DNA of 64,000 nucleotides from Gallintestinimicrobium propionicum. GTDB taxonomy: Bacteria > Bacillota > Clostridia > Lachnospirales > Lachnospiraceae. A program made the translations under genes and the position numbers. The notes beneath the pieces were generated by a model that was given only the letters and a program-made list of their open reading frames with translations, was not told where the DNA came from and made no database searches. Positions 1 to 7,753 of this stretch are shown here, one piece after another. The first letter of the stretch is position 1; each line of letters starts with the position of its first letter. The stretch covers positions 1-64,000 of the forward strand of contig NZ_JAOQJY010000018.1 in assembly GCF_025567525.1 (NCBI RefSeq), written 5' to 3'.

Positions 1-423
1 GCAGCACCTGTGGAATACAGAATGCAGACATCTGCATCAGAGCCGGTACAGGGAAATGGAAAAAGCACAGGATACAAGGCTCCCGTACAAGGACATTTTT
101 ATCAGGTAGTAGGTCAGGACGGAAAAAACATGATTTTTGCTACTGCGCAGAAGAAAGACGTGCTGGCAATTGCGACGGATTCCGATTTTGCCATGCTGAC
201 GGGAAAAATGGAAGACATCGAAGCGCTCAGAAAACAGGGCGTGAGAAGGATTATCTTCGCTACAAAGAGAGCAACCTCGACCTTCCTTCTTTCGGAGCTT
301 CTTGAAAAGAGAGCATACGGAGAAATCTGGAGCCTCATCCACGATGGAGAGAACGTTGCGTTTACTGCAGTCGAAAAGAAGATGGATATAAGCAGCATCC
401 TTACCCGGTTACAAACGAAATAA
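1..423 (+). CDS. Hypothetical protein, 5' end outside window
   Basis: The reading frame is open from the first base and stops at 421-423, so the start lies upstream of the window. The visible 140 residues have a polar Ser/Gly/Gln-rich stretch followed by a compact part with alternating hydrophobic segments (AIATDSDFAML, VRRIIFATKRA). I see no catalytic motif, signal peptide or membrane helix, and I do not recognise the family. An ATG at 31 could be an internal methionine only. It is probably the C-terminal domain of a longer protein. Confidence 0.55.
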   Translation, partial: AAPVEYRMQTSASEPVQGNGKSTGYKAPVQGHFYQVVGQDGKNMIFATAQKKDVLAIATDSDFAMLTGKMEDIEALRKQGVRRIIFATKRATSTFLLSELLEKRAYGEIWSLIHDGENVAFTAVEKKMDISSILTRLQTK

Positions 424-566
424 AACCGGATATAACAGGTACCGGTATTTGAAAACCGACATGACAGAAACAGGAAAGAGGACATGATTGGAATGTGTGG
501 AGATCATGCTTTGCAGACTTTGCACAGATGATTTTCCGGTAAATTTTATAGAAGGATATCAGAGGG

Positions 567-617
567 AACCCGGCAGTGGTCAGACAGCAGTCCTGATGCT
601 GCCGGGTTGCTGTCTGA
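567..617 (+). other. Two interleaved 10-bp inverted repeats (pseudoknot or switch geometry)
   Basis: AACCCGGCAG (567-576) is complementary to CTGCCGGGTT (599-608), and TCAGACAGCA (580-589) is complementary to TGCTGTCTGA (608-617). The order a-b-a'-b' means the stems either form an H-type pseudoknot or exclude each other. No T-run follows, so it is not a simple terminator. Confidence 0.5.
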
Positions 618-725
618 ACAGTAACCATTTAGAGAAATTTCAGAAATTTATTTTCTGAAATAGATAACTCGTTTTAACTCGTAAATATGAATTAGAAAAA
701 ATTTTTAACTCGACAAATCGTTAAT

Positions 726-754
726 GAAAGCCGCTTGATGACTAAGCGGCTTTT
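726..754 (+). terminator. Rho-independent terminator
   Basis: AGCCGCTT pairs with AAGCGGCT across a 7-nt loop, followed by TTTTCT. It lies downstream of the first gene and of the interleaved inverted repeats. Confidence 0.7.
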
Positions 755-899
755 CTAATACGTCATTGGATATTTCAGGTAATTACTGTATAATTGATAT
801 AAATAGTGATTTGTATATGGTTTCAATGTCTGATGGGCTACGTGTAGATTCTTTTTATGAAGACCAGCTCGAAAGAGCATGGTAGAATGGTTTGAAAAA

Positions 900-941
900 A
901 TGCAGATATTAGTAGATGCTGATGCTTGTACAGTCATTTGA
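900..941 (+). pseudogene. N-terminal fragment of a UPF0178 (YaiI/YqxD)-like gene
   Basis: The 13-codon frame reads MQILVDADACTVI and then stops. UPF0178 proteins start with a very similar ILVDADACPV segment, so this may be a relic left after deletion of the rest of the gene. The match is short and may be chance. Confidence 0.35.
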
Positions 942-973
942 AAAACTTATATTGATGGCGAAGGAAAGATGAT

Positions 974-1315
974 ATGAATATACAGATATTCGGGACAAAG
1001 AAATGTAGTGATACAAGAAAAGCAGAGCGTTTTTTCAAAGAGCGTGGCATAAAGTATCAGTTCATTGATATGAAGGAAAAGGGCATGAGCAAAGGGGAAT
1101 TCAATTCCGTAGCTCAGGCAAATGGTGGATTGGATAACATGGTCAACTGGGATGGCAAGGACAAGGATTTGCTTGCCCTTATAAAGTATATTGCTGCTGA
1201 TGATAAGCTTGAAAAGGTTCTTGAAAATCCCCAGGTGATTAAGACACCAGTGGTTAGAAATAGTAAGCAATCAACCCTGGGTTATCTGCCGGATGTTTGG
1301 AAAAACTGGAATTAG
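974..1315 (+). CDS. ArsC/Spx-like thioredoxin-fold protein
   Basis: This 113-residue protein has the size and pattern of the ArsC/Spx family. It has a beta strand, then KKCSDTRKAERFF with a single redox-type Cys at residue 11 and a basic residue four positions later, and a TPVVR segment near residue 92 that matches the family's cis-proline region. There is no CxxC, so it is more like ArsC/YffB-type proteins than Spx itself. The substrate cannot be read from the sequence. Its stop overlaps the ribosome binding site of the downstream peptide deformylase, so the two are probably co-transcribed. Confidence 0.8.
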   Translation: MNIQIFGTKKCSDTRKAERFFKERGIKYQFIDMKEKGMSKGEFNSVAQANGGLDNMVNWDGKDKDLLALIKYIAADDKLEKVLENPQVIKTPVVRNSKQSTLGYLPDVWKNWN

Positions 1316-1326
1316 AGGACAAGAAT

Positions 1327-1737
1327 ATGGTAAAAAAAATTATGCGGGATCCATTGTTTCTCGCTCAGAAATCTACAGATGCAACGGAGGCAGACCGACA
1401 GGTGATTACAGATCTGCTTGATACATTAAGGGCAAATCTGGATCATTGCGTTGGCATGGCAGCCAATATGATCGGTGTAAAGAAAAATATCATTGTGGTG
1501 GCAGCAGGTCCATTTCAATTTGCTATGGTAAATCCGGTTATTACAAAGAAGACCGGAGCATTTCAGACAGAAGAAGGATGCCTATCTCTGGAAGGGGTGC
1601 GTCCGTGTACAAGATATAAAGAAATTGAAGTGGATTTTTTGGATGCAGATTTCAAGAAGCAGCATGGCAAATATTCCGGTTGGACTGCACAGATCATCCA
1701 ACACGAAATAGATCATTGTAATGGAGTTGTAATATGA
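1327..1737 (+). CDS. Peptide deformylase, short accessory type
   Basis: Peptide deformylases remove the N-formyl group from new proteins using a metal held by a Cys and two His. Here the metal ligands are intact: EGCLS with Cys85, and HEIDH at 126-130. Motif I, normally GxGxAAxQ, reads CVGMAANMIG (41-50), so the usual glutamine is Met48. The protein is only 136 residues and ends soon after HEIDH, without the C-terminal helix of housekeeping enzymes. The start at 1327 is chosen because GAGGA (1315-1319) precedes it; an in-frame ATG at 1297 lies inside the upstream gene. It is probably a second, specialised copy. The 3' end overlaps the next gene (ATGA). Confidence 0.8.
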   Translation: MVKKIMRDPLFLAQKSTDATEADRQVITDLLDTLRANLDHCVGMAANMIGVKKNIIVVAAGPFQFAMVNPVITKKTGAFQTEEGCLSLEGVRPCTRYKEIEVDFLDADFKKQHGKYSGWTAQIIQHEIDHCNGVVI

Positions 1738-2003
1738 AACCTAAGTCGCCTAAGAGCCTGGAACTATATGACATTATGATAAAACGGGGATATCCAGCGG
1801 AGTTTTGCGATCAAATAACGAAAAATCTTAACACCGACTGGACAGCCGGACGGATGATAGGTTATTTGTCCCATTACAAAAAGCTGCCGCTTGAGGAAAT
1901 TGCAGATGAAATGCTTGCAATACTAAGTGACCGCAACAGAATTATGCAGAAACATGAAATGGAAGAAATCAATGCCAGATGGAATGAATATTTGAATGGA
2001 TAG
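1734..2003 (+). CDS. Small hypothetical protein in PDF-Fic operon
   Basis: This 89-residue, mostly helical, charged protein starts inside the stop of the deformylase gene (ATGA overlap), which implies translational coupling. It contains the segments LELYDIMIKRGYP and GRMIGYLSHYKKLPLEEIADEML. I see no Cys or His cluster, signal or membrane helix, and I do not recognise a named family. The tight spacing to the deformylase upstream and the Fic gene 17 bp downstream suggests one transcription unit. Confidence 0.65.
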   Translation: MKPKSPKSLELYDIMIKRGYPAEFCDQITKNLNTDWTAGRMIGYLSHYKKLPLEEIADEMLAILSDRNRIMQKHEMEEINARWNEYLNG

Positions 2004-2020
2004 AGGATAAGGAGTAATAC

Positions 2021-3034
2021 ATGGACGGATATAAACCACCTTTTACAATTACAAACAGTATATTATCTCATGTGGCATCTGTATCTGAAAAAGTCGGGCG
2101 TATTACTGTAATGAGTAATATGGAAAACAAACCTCATCTAAGGAAAAATAACCGGATCAAATCCATTCATTCGTCTTTAAAGATCGAGGCAAATTCTCTT
2201 TCGCTAAGCCAGGTGCGTGATGTTATTAACGGGAAATTGGTTTTTGGAGAGGCAAAAGAAATACAGGAAGTAAAGAATGCATATAATGCCTATGAAAAAA
2301 TAGCTGAAATAGATCCTTACAGCATAGAAGAATTAAAGAAATTTCATGGTATTATGACAAAATACATCGTAGAGGAATCCGGTGATTTCCGCAGTGGTGA
2401 AGAAGGTGTATTTAATGGTAAAGAGTGCATATTCATGGCTCCACCGGCACGCTTTGTTCCACAATTGATGAATGAATTATTTGGCTGGATGAAGAAAGAG
2501 AAAGATCAGATGCATCCGCTGATTTTGAGCAGCGTATTTCATTATGAATTCGTATTTATTCATCCTTTTACAGATGGCAATGGCAGGATGGCAAGGCTGT
2601 GGCATACAGCTATATTGGCTAAATGGAATCCTATTTTTGAATATATTCCGATAGAAAGCCAAATTGAAAAATTCCAGGATGATTATTATGATGCGATTGC
2701 AAAATGCCATGTAGAGGGAGAATCTACGGTATTTATTGAATTCATGCTGACTCAAATAGATAATACTTTAGCGGAACTTTTGAATCAGATGACAGATAGC
2801 GCCACGGATGACGCTATTCTTGACGCTGATGGCGCTAATCATGGTGCTGATCATATGGAAGGCAGATTGTTATCAGGCTTGAAACAGAATCCGTATATTA
2901 CACAGACAGATTTAGCTAAAGAATTATCGTTGTCAAGGAGAACTGTCCAGAGAATCATGAAAGAACTGATGAATGACGGCAAGATAAAGAGAGTTGGTTC
3001 AACCAGAACAGGTCATTGGGAAATAAATGATTGA
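2021..3034 (+). CDS. Fic-domain AMPylase-like protein with C-terminal winged helix
   Basis: Fic enzymes usually transfer AMP from ATP to a hydroxyl of a target protein. The active-site loop HPFTDGNGR begins at His181 and is complete. Near the N-terminus, SSLKIEAN (51-58) fits the class II autoinhibitory motif (S/T)xxxE(G/N), with Ala in the last position. Residues about 285-335 form a winged helix-turn-helix (TQTDLAKELSLSRRTVQRIM), so the protein may also bind DNA and control its own operon, as is common in this Fic subfamily. A ribosome binding site (AAGGAG) precedes the ATG. It is the last gene of the ArsC-like/deformylase unit. The target is unknown. Confidence 0.85.
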   Translation: MDGYKPPFTITNSILSHVASVSEKVGRITVMSNMENKPHLRKNNRIKSIHSSLKIEANSLSLSQVRDVINGKLVFGEAKEIQEVKNAYNAYEKIAEIDPYSIEELKKFHGIMTKYIVEESGDFRSGEEGVFNGKECIFMAPPARFVPQLMNELFGWMKKEKDQMHPLILSSVFHYEFVFIHPFTDGNGRMARLWHTAILAKWNPIFEYIPIESQIEKFQDDYYDAIAKCHVEGESTVFIEFMLTQIDNTLAELLNQMTDSATDDAILDADGANHGADHMEGRLLSGLKQNPYITQTDLAKELSLSRRTVQRIMKELMNDGKIKRVGSTRTGHWEIND

Positions 3035-3040
3035 TGCAGA

Positions 3041-3064
3041 GGCATAGTCTGCAAAAACTATGCC
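3041..3064 (+). terminator. Probable terminator after fic
   Basis: GGCATAGT pairs perfectly with ACTATGCC across an 8-nt loop, 7 bp after the Fic stop. The tail ATTTCGTTT is only moderately T-rich, so termination may be partial. Confidence 0.5.
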
Positions 3065-3204
3065 ATTTCGTTTCCATTTCAGGAGATAGTATAGTGGCTC
3101 AGTTGTCAAGACAAAAATCTGAGATTTTTATAATGAACTGATAGGGTTAATAAGTTACAGGGAACTCAGGGAAAGTAGTGGAACTCTCCCCTGTCCCATT
3201 TATG

Positions 3205-3780
3205 CTAAGCTACATATGGCAACAGCATTGCCGGATAGTAGCATTCAGCCGGTGTCTGATAGTCAAGTGCAGAATGATGCCGCTCAAAGTTGTAAGTGCG
3301 GATATACTGTCCGATAGCGGTTCTGGCTTCTTTGATGTTATTGTATTGAGTCAGATAGGCTTCTTCATACTTGAAGCTGCGAAACCAACGCTCAATCATG
3401 ATATTGTCTGCCCAGCGGCTATGCCAATCAATAACGGCTGTCAGATATAAAAAGCCCCGTTTGATTGGAATATATGTAATGTCAATAGACCGTGCCTGAT
3501 TTGGTTTGTCTATGACAGCATTACGGAGCAGATAAGGGCATACCTTAGCCTGTTGCATACGCTTGGAAAGATTCATTTTAGGATAGATTGGGTAAATATC
3601 CATTTCGTTCATGTAACGTCGTGCTTTCCGACGTCCTACATGATATCCTCTAGCCTTTAGCTGTGCAGACATTTGCCTTGCACTCCAGGCCGGATTATCT
3701 GTATGGAGATGATCAATGATCTCTTTACAAGCCAGTTCTTCATCGGATATAGGCGTACCTTTGTAATAAATACTTGTATT
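3205..3780 (-). pseudogene. IS3-family transposase (OrfB) remnant with internal deletion
   Basis: Read on the minus strand, the frame carries the IS3/IS150 OrfB hallmarks: an HTH_21-like part (ARQMSAQLKARGYHVGRRKARRYM), DITYIPIKRGFLYLTAVIDWHSR, and the tail RWADNIMIERWFRSFKYEEAYL...HHSALDYQTPAE. Normal proteins have about 60 residues between WHSR and RWADN, including the second catalytic Asp. Here the two are fused directly and in frame. The N-terminus is also missing, and the frame runs on into antisense of the adjacent conjugation-gene fragment. It should be inactive. OrfA is absent, and I could not define the inverted repeats of the element. Confidence 0.85.
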
Positions 3781-3781
3781 C

Positions 3782-4073
3782 ACCAAGCCGGTTGAGGAAA
3801 CAAAGCCGGAAGCGGTTGAAACGGTTCCTGAAATTACAGAACCCACTCCAGAGGAAAAGCCGAAATCCACGAATATGCTCCCGGAACTTCTGACTCTGAT
3901 TGTGTTTGCCTGTGGCGGCGGATTCTTCGTATTCAAGAAAGTCCAGGAAAAGAAGAAGGCACAGGAAGCGGCAAAGCCTGATCCGGATGCAGATTATGTG
4001 GACGATGACGAGGACTATGGGTACGATCCGGAACTTCGTTACAGGGACTCCTATCCACGCATCCGCAAAAAGG
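3782..4073 (+). pseudogene. C-terminal remnant of a DUF4366/CD1107-type conjugative-element protein
   Basis: The plus-strand frame shows a Pro/Glu/Thr repeat stalk (TKPVEETKPEAVETVPEITE), one membrane helix (LLTLIVFACGGGFFVF) and a charged cytoplasmic tail (KKVQEKKKAQEAAKPDPDADYV, then an acidic patch). That is the layout of the C-terminus of CD1107/DUF4366 proteins, which belong to Tn916/CTn-like conjugative elements. The N-terminal part has been cut off by the IS3 remnant on its left, and the far end runs into another transposase fragment. No start codon remains. Confidence 0.7.
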
Positions 4074-4076
4074 TAG

Positions 4077-4250
4077 TACGTTGCAAAACAGATTCGTTTC
4101 TCACTTGTCAGACTTGGAATCTGTGTCAAGCATGACAAACCACGTTTCGGGAAAAGCAAGGGCAAGATTGAAAAGTTCCATCAAGTGGTGGATGACTTCA
4201 TCCGTGAATCAAAGTTCAAAAATATCAGGACACTGGAAAAACTATCATTA
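4077..4250 (+). pseudogene. Fragment of a DDE-type transposase/integrase
   Basis: The frame from 4077 reads YVAKQIRFSLVRLGICVKHD followed by KPRFGKSKGKIEKFHQVVDD. The segment KSKGKIEKFHQ, ending with the catalytic Glu region, is typical of rve-core DDE transposases. It starts right after a stop codon and loses similarity near 4250, where the response regulator's 3' end begins on the other strand. It is a relic with neither end intact. Confidence 0.65.
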
Positions 4251-4257
4251 CAGAGTA

Positions 4258-5781
4258 TCAGGAAGTATATATCTTTCTGTATTCCTTGGGAGTAACGCCA
4301 ACAATCTGACGAAAGCGTTTAATAAAATATTTTGGTTCTGTGTATCCAATTTCTGAACAGATCTCATATATTTTTTTGTCTGTATTGATCAACAGTTCTT
4401 TTGCATGTAATATTCTTATAAAAGTCAGATATTCAATGATAGTCTGTCCTGTAGCAGAGCTGAATATATTGCTTAGTGAGGAATAGTTTATACCGAAAAT
4501 CTCTCCTAAGTCTGAAAGTGTGATATTTTCATTCATATGCTGGAAAAGGTAGTTTTGTACCTGTTCAACAAGATAGGCATTTGTGCTGCGTGTCTGTTCA
4601 GCAATTTTCTCAAAAATGCTCTCGATCATGGACAAAATGGTACTTTCAATTTCTTCAAGAGAGTGATAATTGTAAAGAAACTGCAGACTTTCTGTATAAT
4701 CGATATAACAAGATGCCGGTATTTTTTTATCATTACAATATTTTATGATGATCAGAGTAATCTTGTTTAGCCAGGAATGCAATTCATAATAGGAAGGTTG
4801 TTCATTACGCACGTAATCCATAAAGGAATAGACAGCATCTCTCGTATTCAGTAAATTGCTGCCGGTCAGCTGCAACTGTAAATTCTGGTATATAGAGTAT
4901 GGAAAGGTGCACAAAGTTTGATCCTGATATATGTGTATGGGATCCTTTGAGTAAAAAAATTGTGTCAAGGCTGAAACGCCACTGTAAAATGCATTTTTAA
5001 GCGTGTCATCATGATCGCTGTGGTATATTCCCGCGCAGATTTCCAATCCGGGGTTAAATTTCCATAAGAGTCTTTGTACCTGTTTTTTCAGAAACTTATC
5101 ATCTAAATCCTCTTTTTTTAATAAAATACAGTAAATCTTTTCGCAGAATAGAAAAACATGATGCTCGGATGAAATTCCGGCAGCAAACTTTTGCAGCACC
5201 GTTCTGTAGTTGAAAATCTGGCTGCTGAATTCGCTGTTGCCAGTCAATAGTAAGAACCATGCTTGCGGAAATGTAAATCCACATTGTTTTTCCAGTATTT
5301 GAATCTTCTGCTTTTTATTCGAAGCAATGGCTTCAGAAAACAACAGATCTAAAAACTGGTCGTATTCTGACTGGGTGAGATTATATTCACTAAGAGGATC
5401 CGCCAGTCGGAAAAAATTTTCTACGCTTGTAATGACTGCATCGAATTCGGAGGGAAGAATAGGCTTCAATATATATCGAAATACATGATGCTCAACTGCT
5501 TTCTTGGCATAGGAAAATTCCGAGTATCCGCTTATGATAATGATAGGAATGGTTCCGTTGTTTTTGCGAATTCTGCTAATTAGCTCAAGACCGTCAAATT
5601 TGGGCATGCGTATATCGGTAACAACCAGATTTACTTCCGGATGTTGTTGAAGATAGTCTAATGCAAGGCTACCATCTTCAAACAGACCATCTATCTCCCA
5701 TCCTGGGGAATGATTTTTAAAAATTTCGGCAATTCCATTGCGACTTTGTACTTCATCATCAATGATAATCACATGATTCAT
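4258..5781 (-). CDS. AraC-type response regulator (YesN-like)
   Basis: The 507-residue protein has an N-terminal receiver domain (1-120) with acidic pocket Asp8/Asp9, phosphoacceptor Asp56 in VTDIRMP and Lys107 in LKPI. A long middle region follows, and an AraC/XylS double helix-turn-helix lies at about 405-507 (ITLSDLGEIFGINYSSLSNIF ... EICSEIGYTEPKYFIKRFR). It is the partner of the histidine kinase 9 bp upstream in the same operon. By analogy with YesMN systems beside sugar ABC genes, it should activate the divergent transporter operon on sensing a carbohydrate. Its last codons abut the transposase relic, so the island boundary lies at its 3' end. The protein itself looks complete. Confidence 0.9.
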   Translation of the reverse strand: MNHVIIIDDEVQSRNGIAEIFKNHSPGWEIDGLFEDGSLALDYLQQHPEVNLVVTDIRMPKFDGLELISRIRKNNGTIPIIIISGYSEFSYAKKAVEHHVFRYILKPILPSEFDAVITSVENFFRLADPLSEYNLTQSEYDQFLDLLFSEAIASNKKQKIQILEKQCGFTFPQAWFLLLTGNSEFSSQIFNYRTVLQKFAAGISSEHHVFLFCEKIYCILLKKEDLDDKFLKKQVQRLLWKFNPGLEICAGIYHSDHDDTLKNAFYSGVSALTQFFYSKDPIHIYQDQTLCTFPYSIYQNLQLQLTGSNLLNTRDAVYSFMDYVRNEQPSYYELHSWLNKITLIIIKYCNDKKIPASCYIDYTESLQFLYNYHSLEEIESTILSMIESIFEKIAEQTRSTNAYLVEQVQNYLFQHMNENITLSDLGEIFGINYSSLSNIFSSATGQTIIEYLTFIRILHAKELLINTDKKIYEICSEIGYTEPKYFIKRFRQIVGVTPKEYRKIYTS

Positions 5782-5790
5782 AGGTTTTCC

Positions 5791-7539
5791 TCACTTCTGA
5801 ACAGGCAATTTTATGATTACTTTTGTACTTTCCATAATGCGTGATGTAATTTCTATACCATATGACTGACCAAACCGCTGTTTTAAATAGGTATTTGTAT
5901 TTCCAATTCCTATGCCATCATTTTTACCATGAAGCACGGAATGTATCAGAAGATCTGACATGCCCTTTCCGTTATCTTCTATAGTTATGAAAATGGAATT
6001 ATCCTTAGTAAATATGCTGAGGATAATAATACCACCCTGATGAATTTCAGAAAAACCGTGCAGCAATGAATTTTCTATAAACGGCTGCAAAATAAAACGG
6101 GGTATTTTATACGATTGCATATCCGGTTCAATATGATAATGTATTGTAAAAGAATCCTGAAACCGGATCTTTTGAATATACATATAATTTTTCAACCAGG
6201 ATAATTCATCATTTATAGTGACAAAATCATTTTCTTTGATAATGCTGTATCGCAAAATATCAGAAAGCGCATTTATAATATAGGGTACTTTGTCTGCATT
6301 TCCATTTTGGGACATCCAGCTGATGGAATCCAAAGTGTTATATAAAAAATGTGGATTCAGCTGTGCGTGGAGCAGAGCAAGCTGCTGTTTTGCTTCTTTT
6401 TTTGAGTATTCTTTTAACTGCTCCACCAGAGTCAGAGTACGCTGGCTCATAGACTGGAAAGAATCATATAAATTGCCGATTTCGTTGTGGACAGGATAAA
6501 CTGGTGAAGGAAAGTAGTTCAAATAATCCTGTTCCTGCATAATAACGGAAAGACGGCGAATCGGCGTAATAAACTGTTTGGTGAGCATGAAGAAGATCAG
6601 GCATAAACACAAAAAATCCACACCACAGATCAATAACAGTAAAGTTTTAATGAACTGTGTTTTGCTTTCTATATTTGAAAATGGTAGAAAAGAGTAACAA
6701 TTATATTCTAGTGTATCAATCTGTGAATTAAAACGATAATATTTCTCACCGTTTATAGTTACAACAGAGTAAGAATATGGGGGCGTACCAAGCACGTCGG
6801 TGGAAATAATGTCTCCAATATGATAATTCAGATTCTCCTCCTGATAACCCCATATTAATGTATTGTTTTGGGTTGTCAGGAAAAATGTGGAATCGGAACT
6901 GAAATTGGAAAATATAAGGATATCTTCAAAGGAAGCGATATCGACTTCAACTAACAAAATTCCAATAGGCCGGAAGTTGTGTGTCAAACTTCGTAAAAGG
7001 CGACCATAATAAATGGACGTATTTGAAGCAGGGTATTTACGCTTACTGGTATGTGTAATGGGATTAGATAAAACACCTGATCCATTATGTGCATATATTT
7101 TCTGTAAAAAATCAGGATCCAAGGAGTTTATATGTATAGCATTACTGTACCCGTCATTCCAGTATAAAGTATCTCCTGCCATTGTTGTAAGAGATACTGA
7201 CAAAATCATGTCATCTGTTCTCATTAATGAATCAATAGCAGGCTGGATTCTTTTTTTATCAGGAGAGGATAATAATGTTGCTTGTCCTTTTTCCAGACAG
7301 CTCATAATATCATCATTGTAGTAAATTGAAGCGGTGAGATTGTTAAAGTAGGTGAGTTTCTGATAAATATTGGATGTAACTAATTTTAATACCTGGATCT
7401 GGGATTCGATTTCAGCATTCAGGGCATTTTGAGTTTGGAAATGATAAAGTAGCAATGCTGTAACTGTCATAGGAATGAAGGCTATAAACAGAAAAATGAT
7501 GAGTAATTGCTTTTTTAGTGAAATGCCTGCTTTTTTCAT
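5791..7539 (-). CDS. Sensor histidine kinase (YesM-like)
   Basis: This is a membrane kinase of the YesM/LytS type. A first membrane helix (QLLIIFLFIAFIPMTVTALLLYHF) is followed by an extracellular sensing domain of about 250 residues, a second helix (LLLLICGVDFLCLCLIFFML) and a HAMP-like linker. The His_kinase domain has LNPHFLYNTLD, with the phospho-His in NPHF, and the HATPase has N box FIENSLLHGF and G box GKGMSD/GIGIGNTNTYL. The start at 7539 is preferred because GGGGA precedes it; an upstream in-frame ATG at 7605 lacks a ribosome binding site. It should phosphorylate the AraC-type regulator encoded directly downstream. Confidence 0.9.
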   Translation of the reverse strand: MKKAGISLKKQLLIIFLFIAFIPMTVTALLLYHFQTQNALNAEIESQIQVLKLVTSNIYQKLTYFNNLTASIYYNDDIMSCLEKGQATLLSSPDKKRIQPAIDSLMRTDDMILSVSLTTMAGDTLYWNDGYSNAIHINSLDPDFLQKIYAHNGSGVLSNPITHTSKRKYPASNTSIYYGRLLRSLTHNFRPIGILLVEVDIASFEDILIFSNFSSDSTFFLTTQNNTLIWGYQEENLNYHIGDIISTDVLGTPPYSYSVVTINGEKYYRFNSQIDTLEYNCYSFLPFSNIESKTQFIKTLLLLICGVDFLCLCLIFFMLTKQFITPIRRLSVIMQEQDYLNYFPSPVYPVHNEIGNLYDSFQSMSQRTLTLVEQLKEYSKKEAKQQLALLHAQLNPHFLYNTLDSISWMSQNGNADKVPYIINALSDILRYSIIKENDFVTINDELSWLKNYMYIQKIRFQDSFTIHYHIEPDMQSYKIPRFILQPFIENSLLHGFSEIHQGGIIILSIFTKDNSIFITIEDNGKGMSDLLIHSVLHGKNDGIGIGNTNTYLKQRFGQSYGIEITSRIMESTKVIIKLPVQK

Positions 7540-7636
7540 GTTATATTTCCCCATATAGTCAATCATTGATTCATCTGATGAAATTATTATCCTATCTGAG
7601 ATCATTATACTATATCAAATCAAAAATAAAATCTAG

Positions 7637-7695
7637 AAAAAAGTGCACCATTCAAAAAAAGTGGTATTTTATGCAATAATCCGGCAAGGTACAAT
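7637..7695 (+). promoter_or_regulatory. Activator-dependent promoter of the ABC/GH172 operon
   Basis: A -10 box TACAAT (7690-7695) has no good -35 at 17 bp (TTTTAT). Upstream lie two direct copies of AAAAAAGTG (7637-7645 and 7655-7663). Direct repeats over a poor -35 fit an AraC-family activator, probably the adjacent response regulator. Binding is inferred. Confidence 0.45.
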
Positions 7696-7753
7696 AAGCT
7701 CACAAAACAAAGCCGCTGCGTCGGGGGTATAAAGGTATAAAGGAGGTACTTAT

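Larger units (their letters stand above)
424..973. other. 550-bp intergenic region, mostly non-coding
   Basis: No intact gene is visible here. The stretch holds two interleaved 10-bp inverted repeats (567-617), a rho-independent terminator (726-754) and a short fragment resembling the start of a UPF0178 (YaiI/YqxD) gene (900-941). The sequence is AT-rich, and I see nothing else. Confidence 0.5.
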
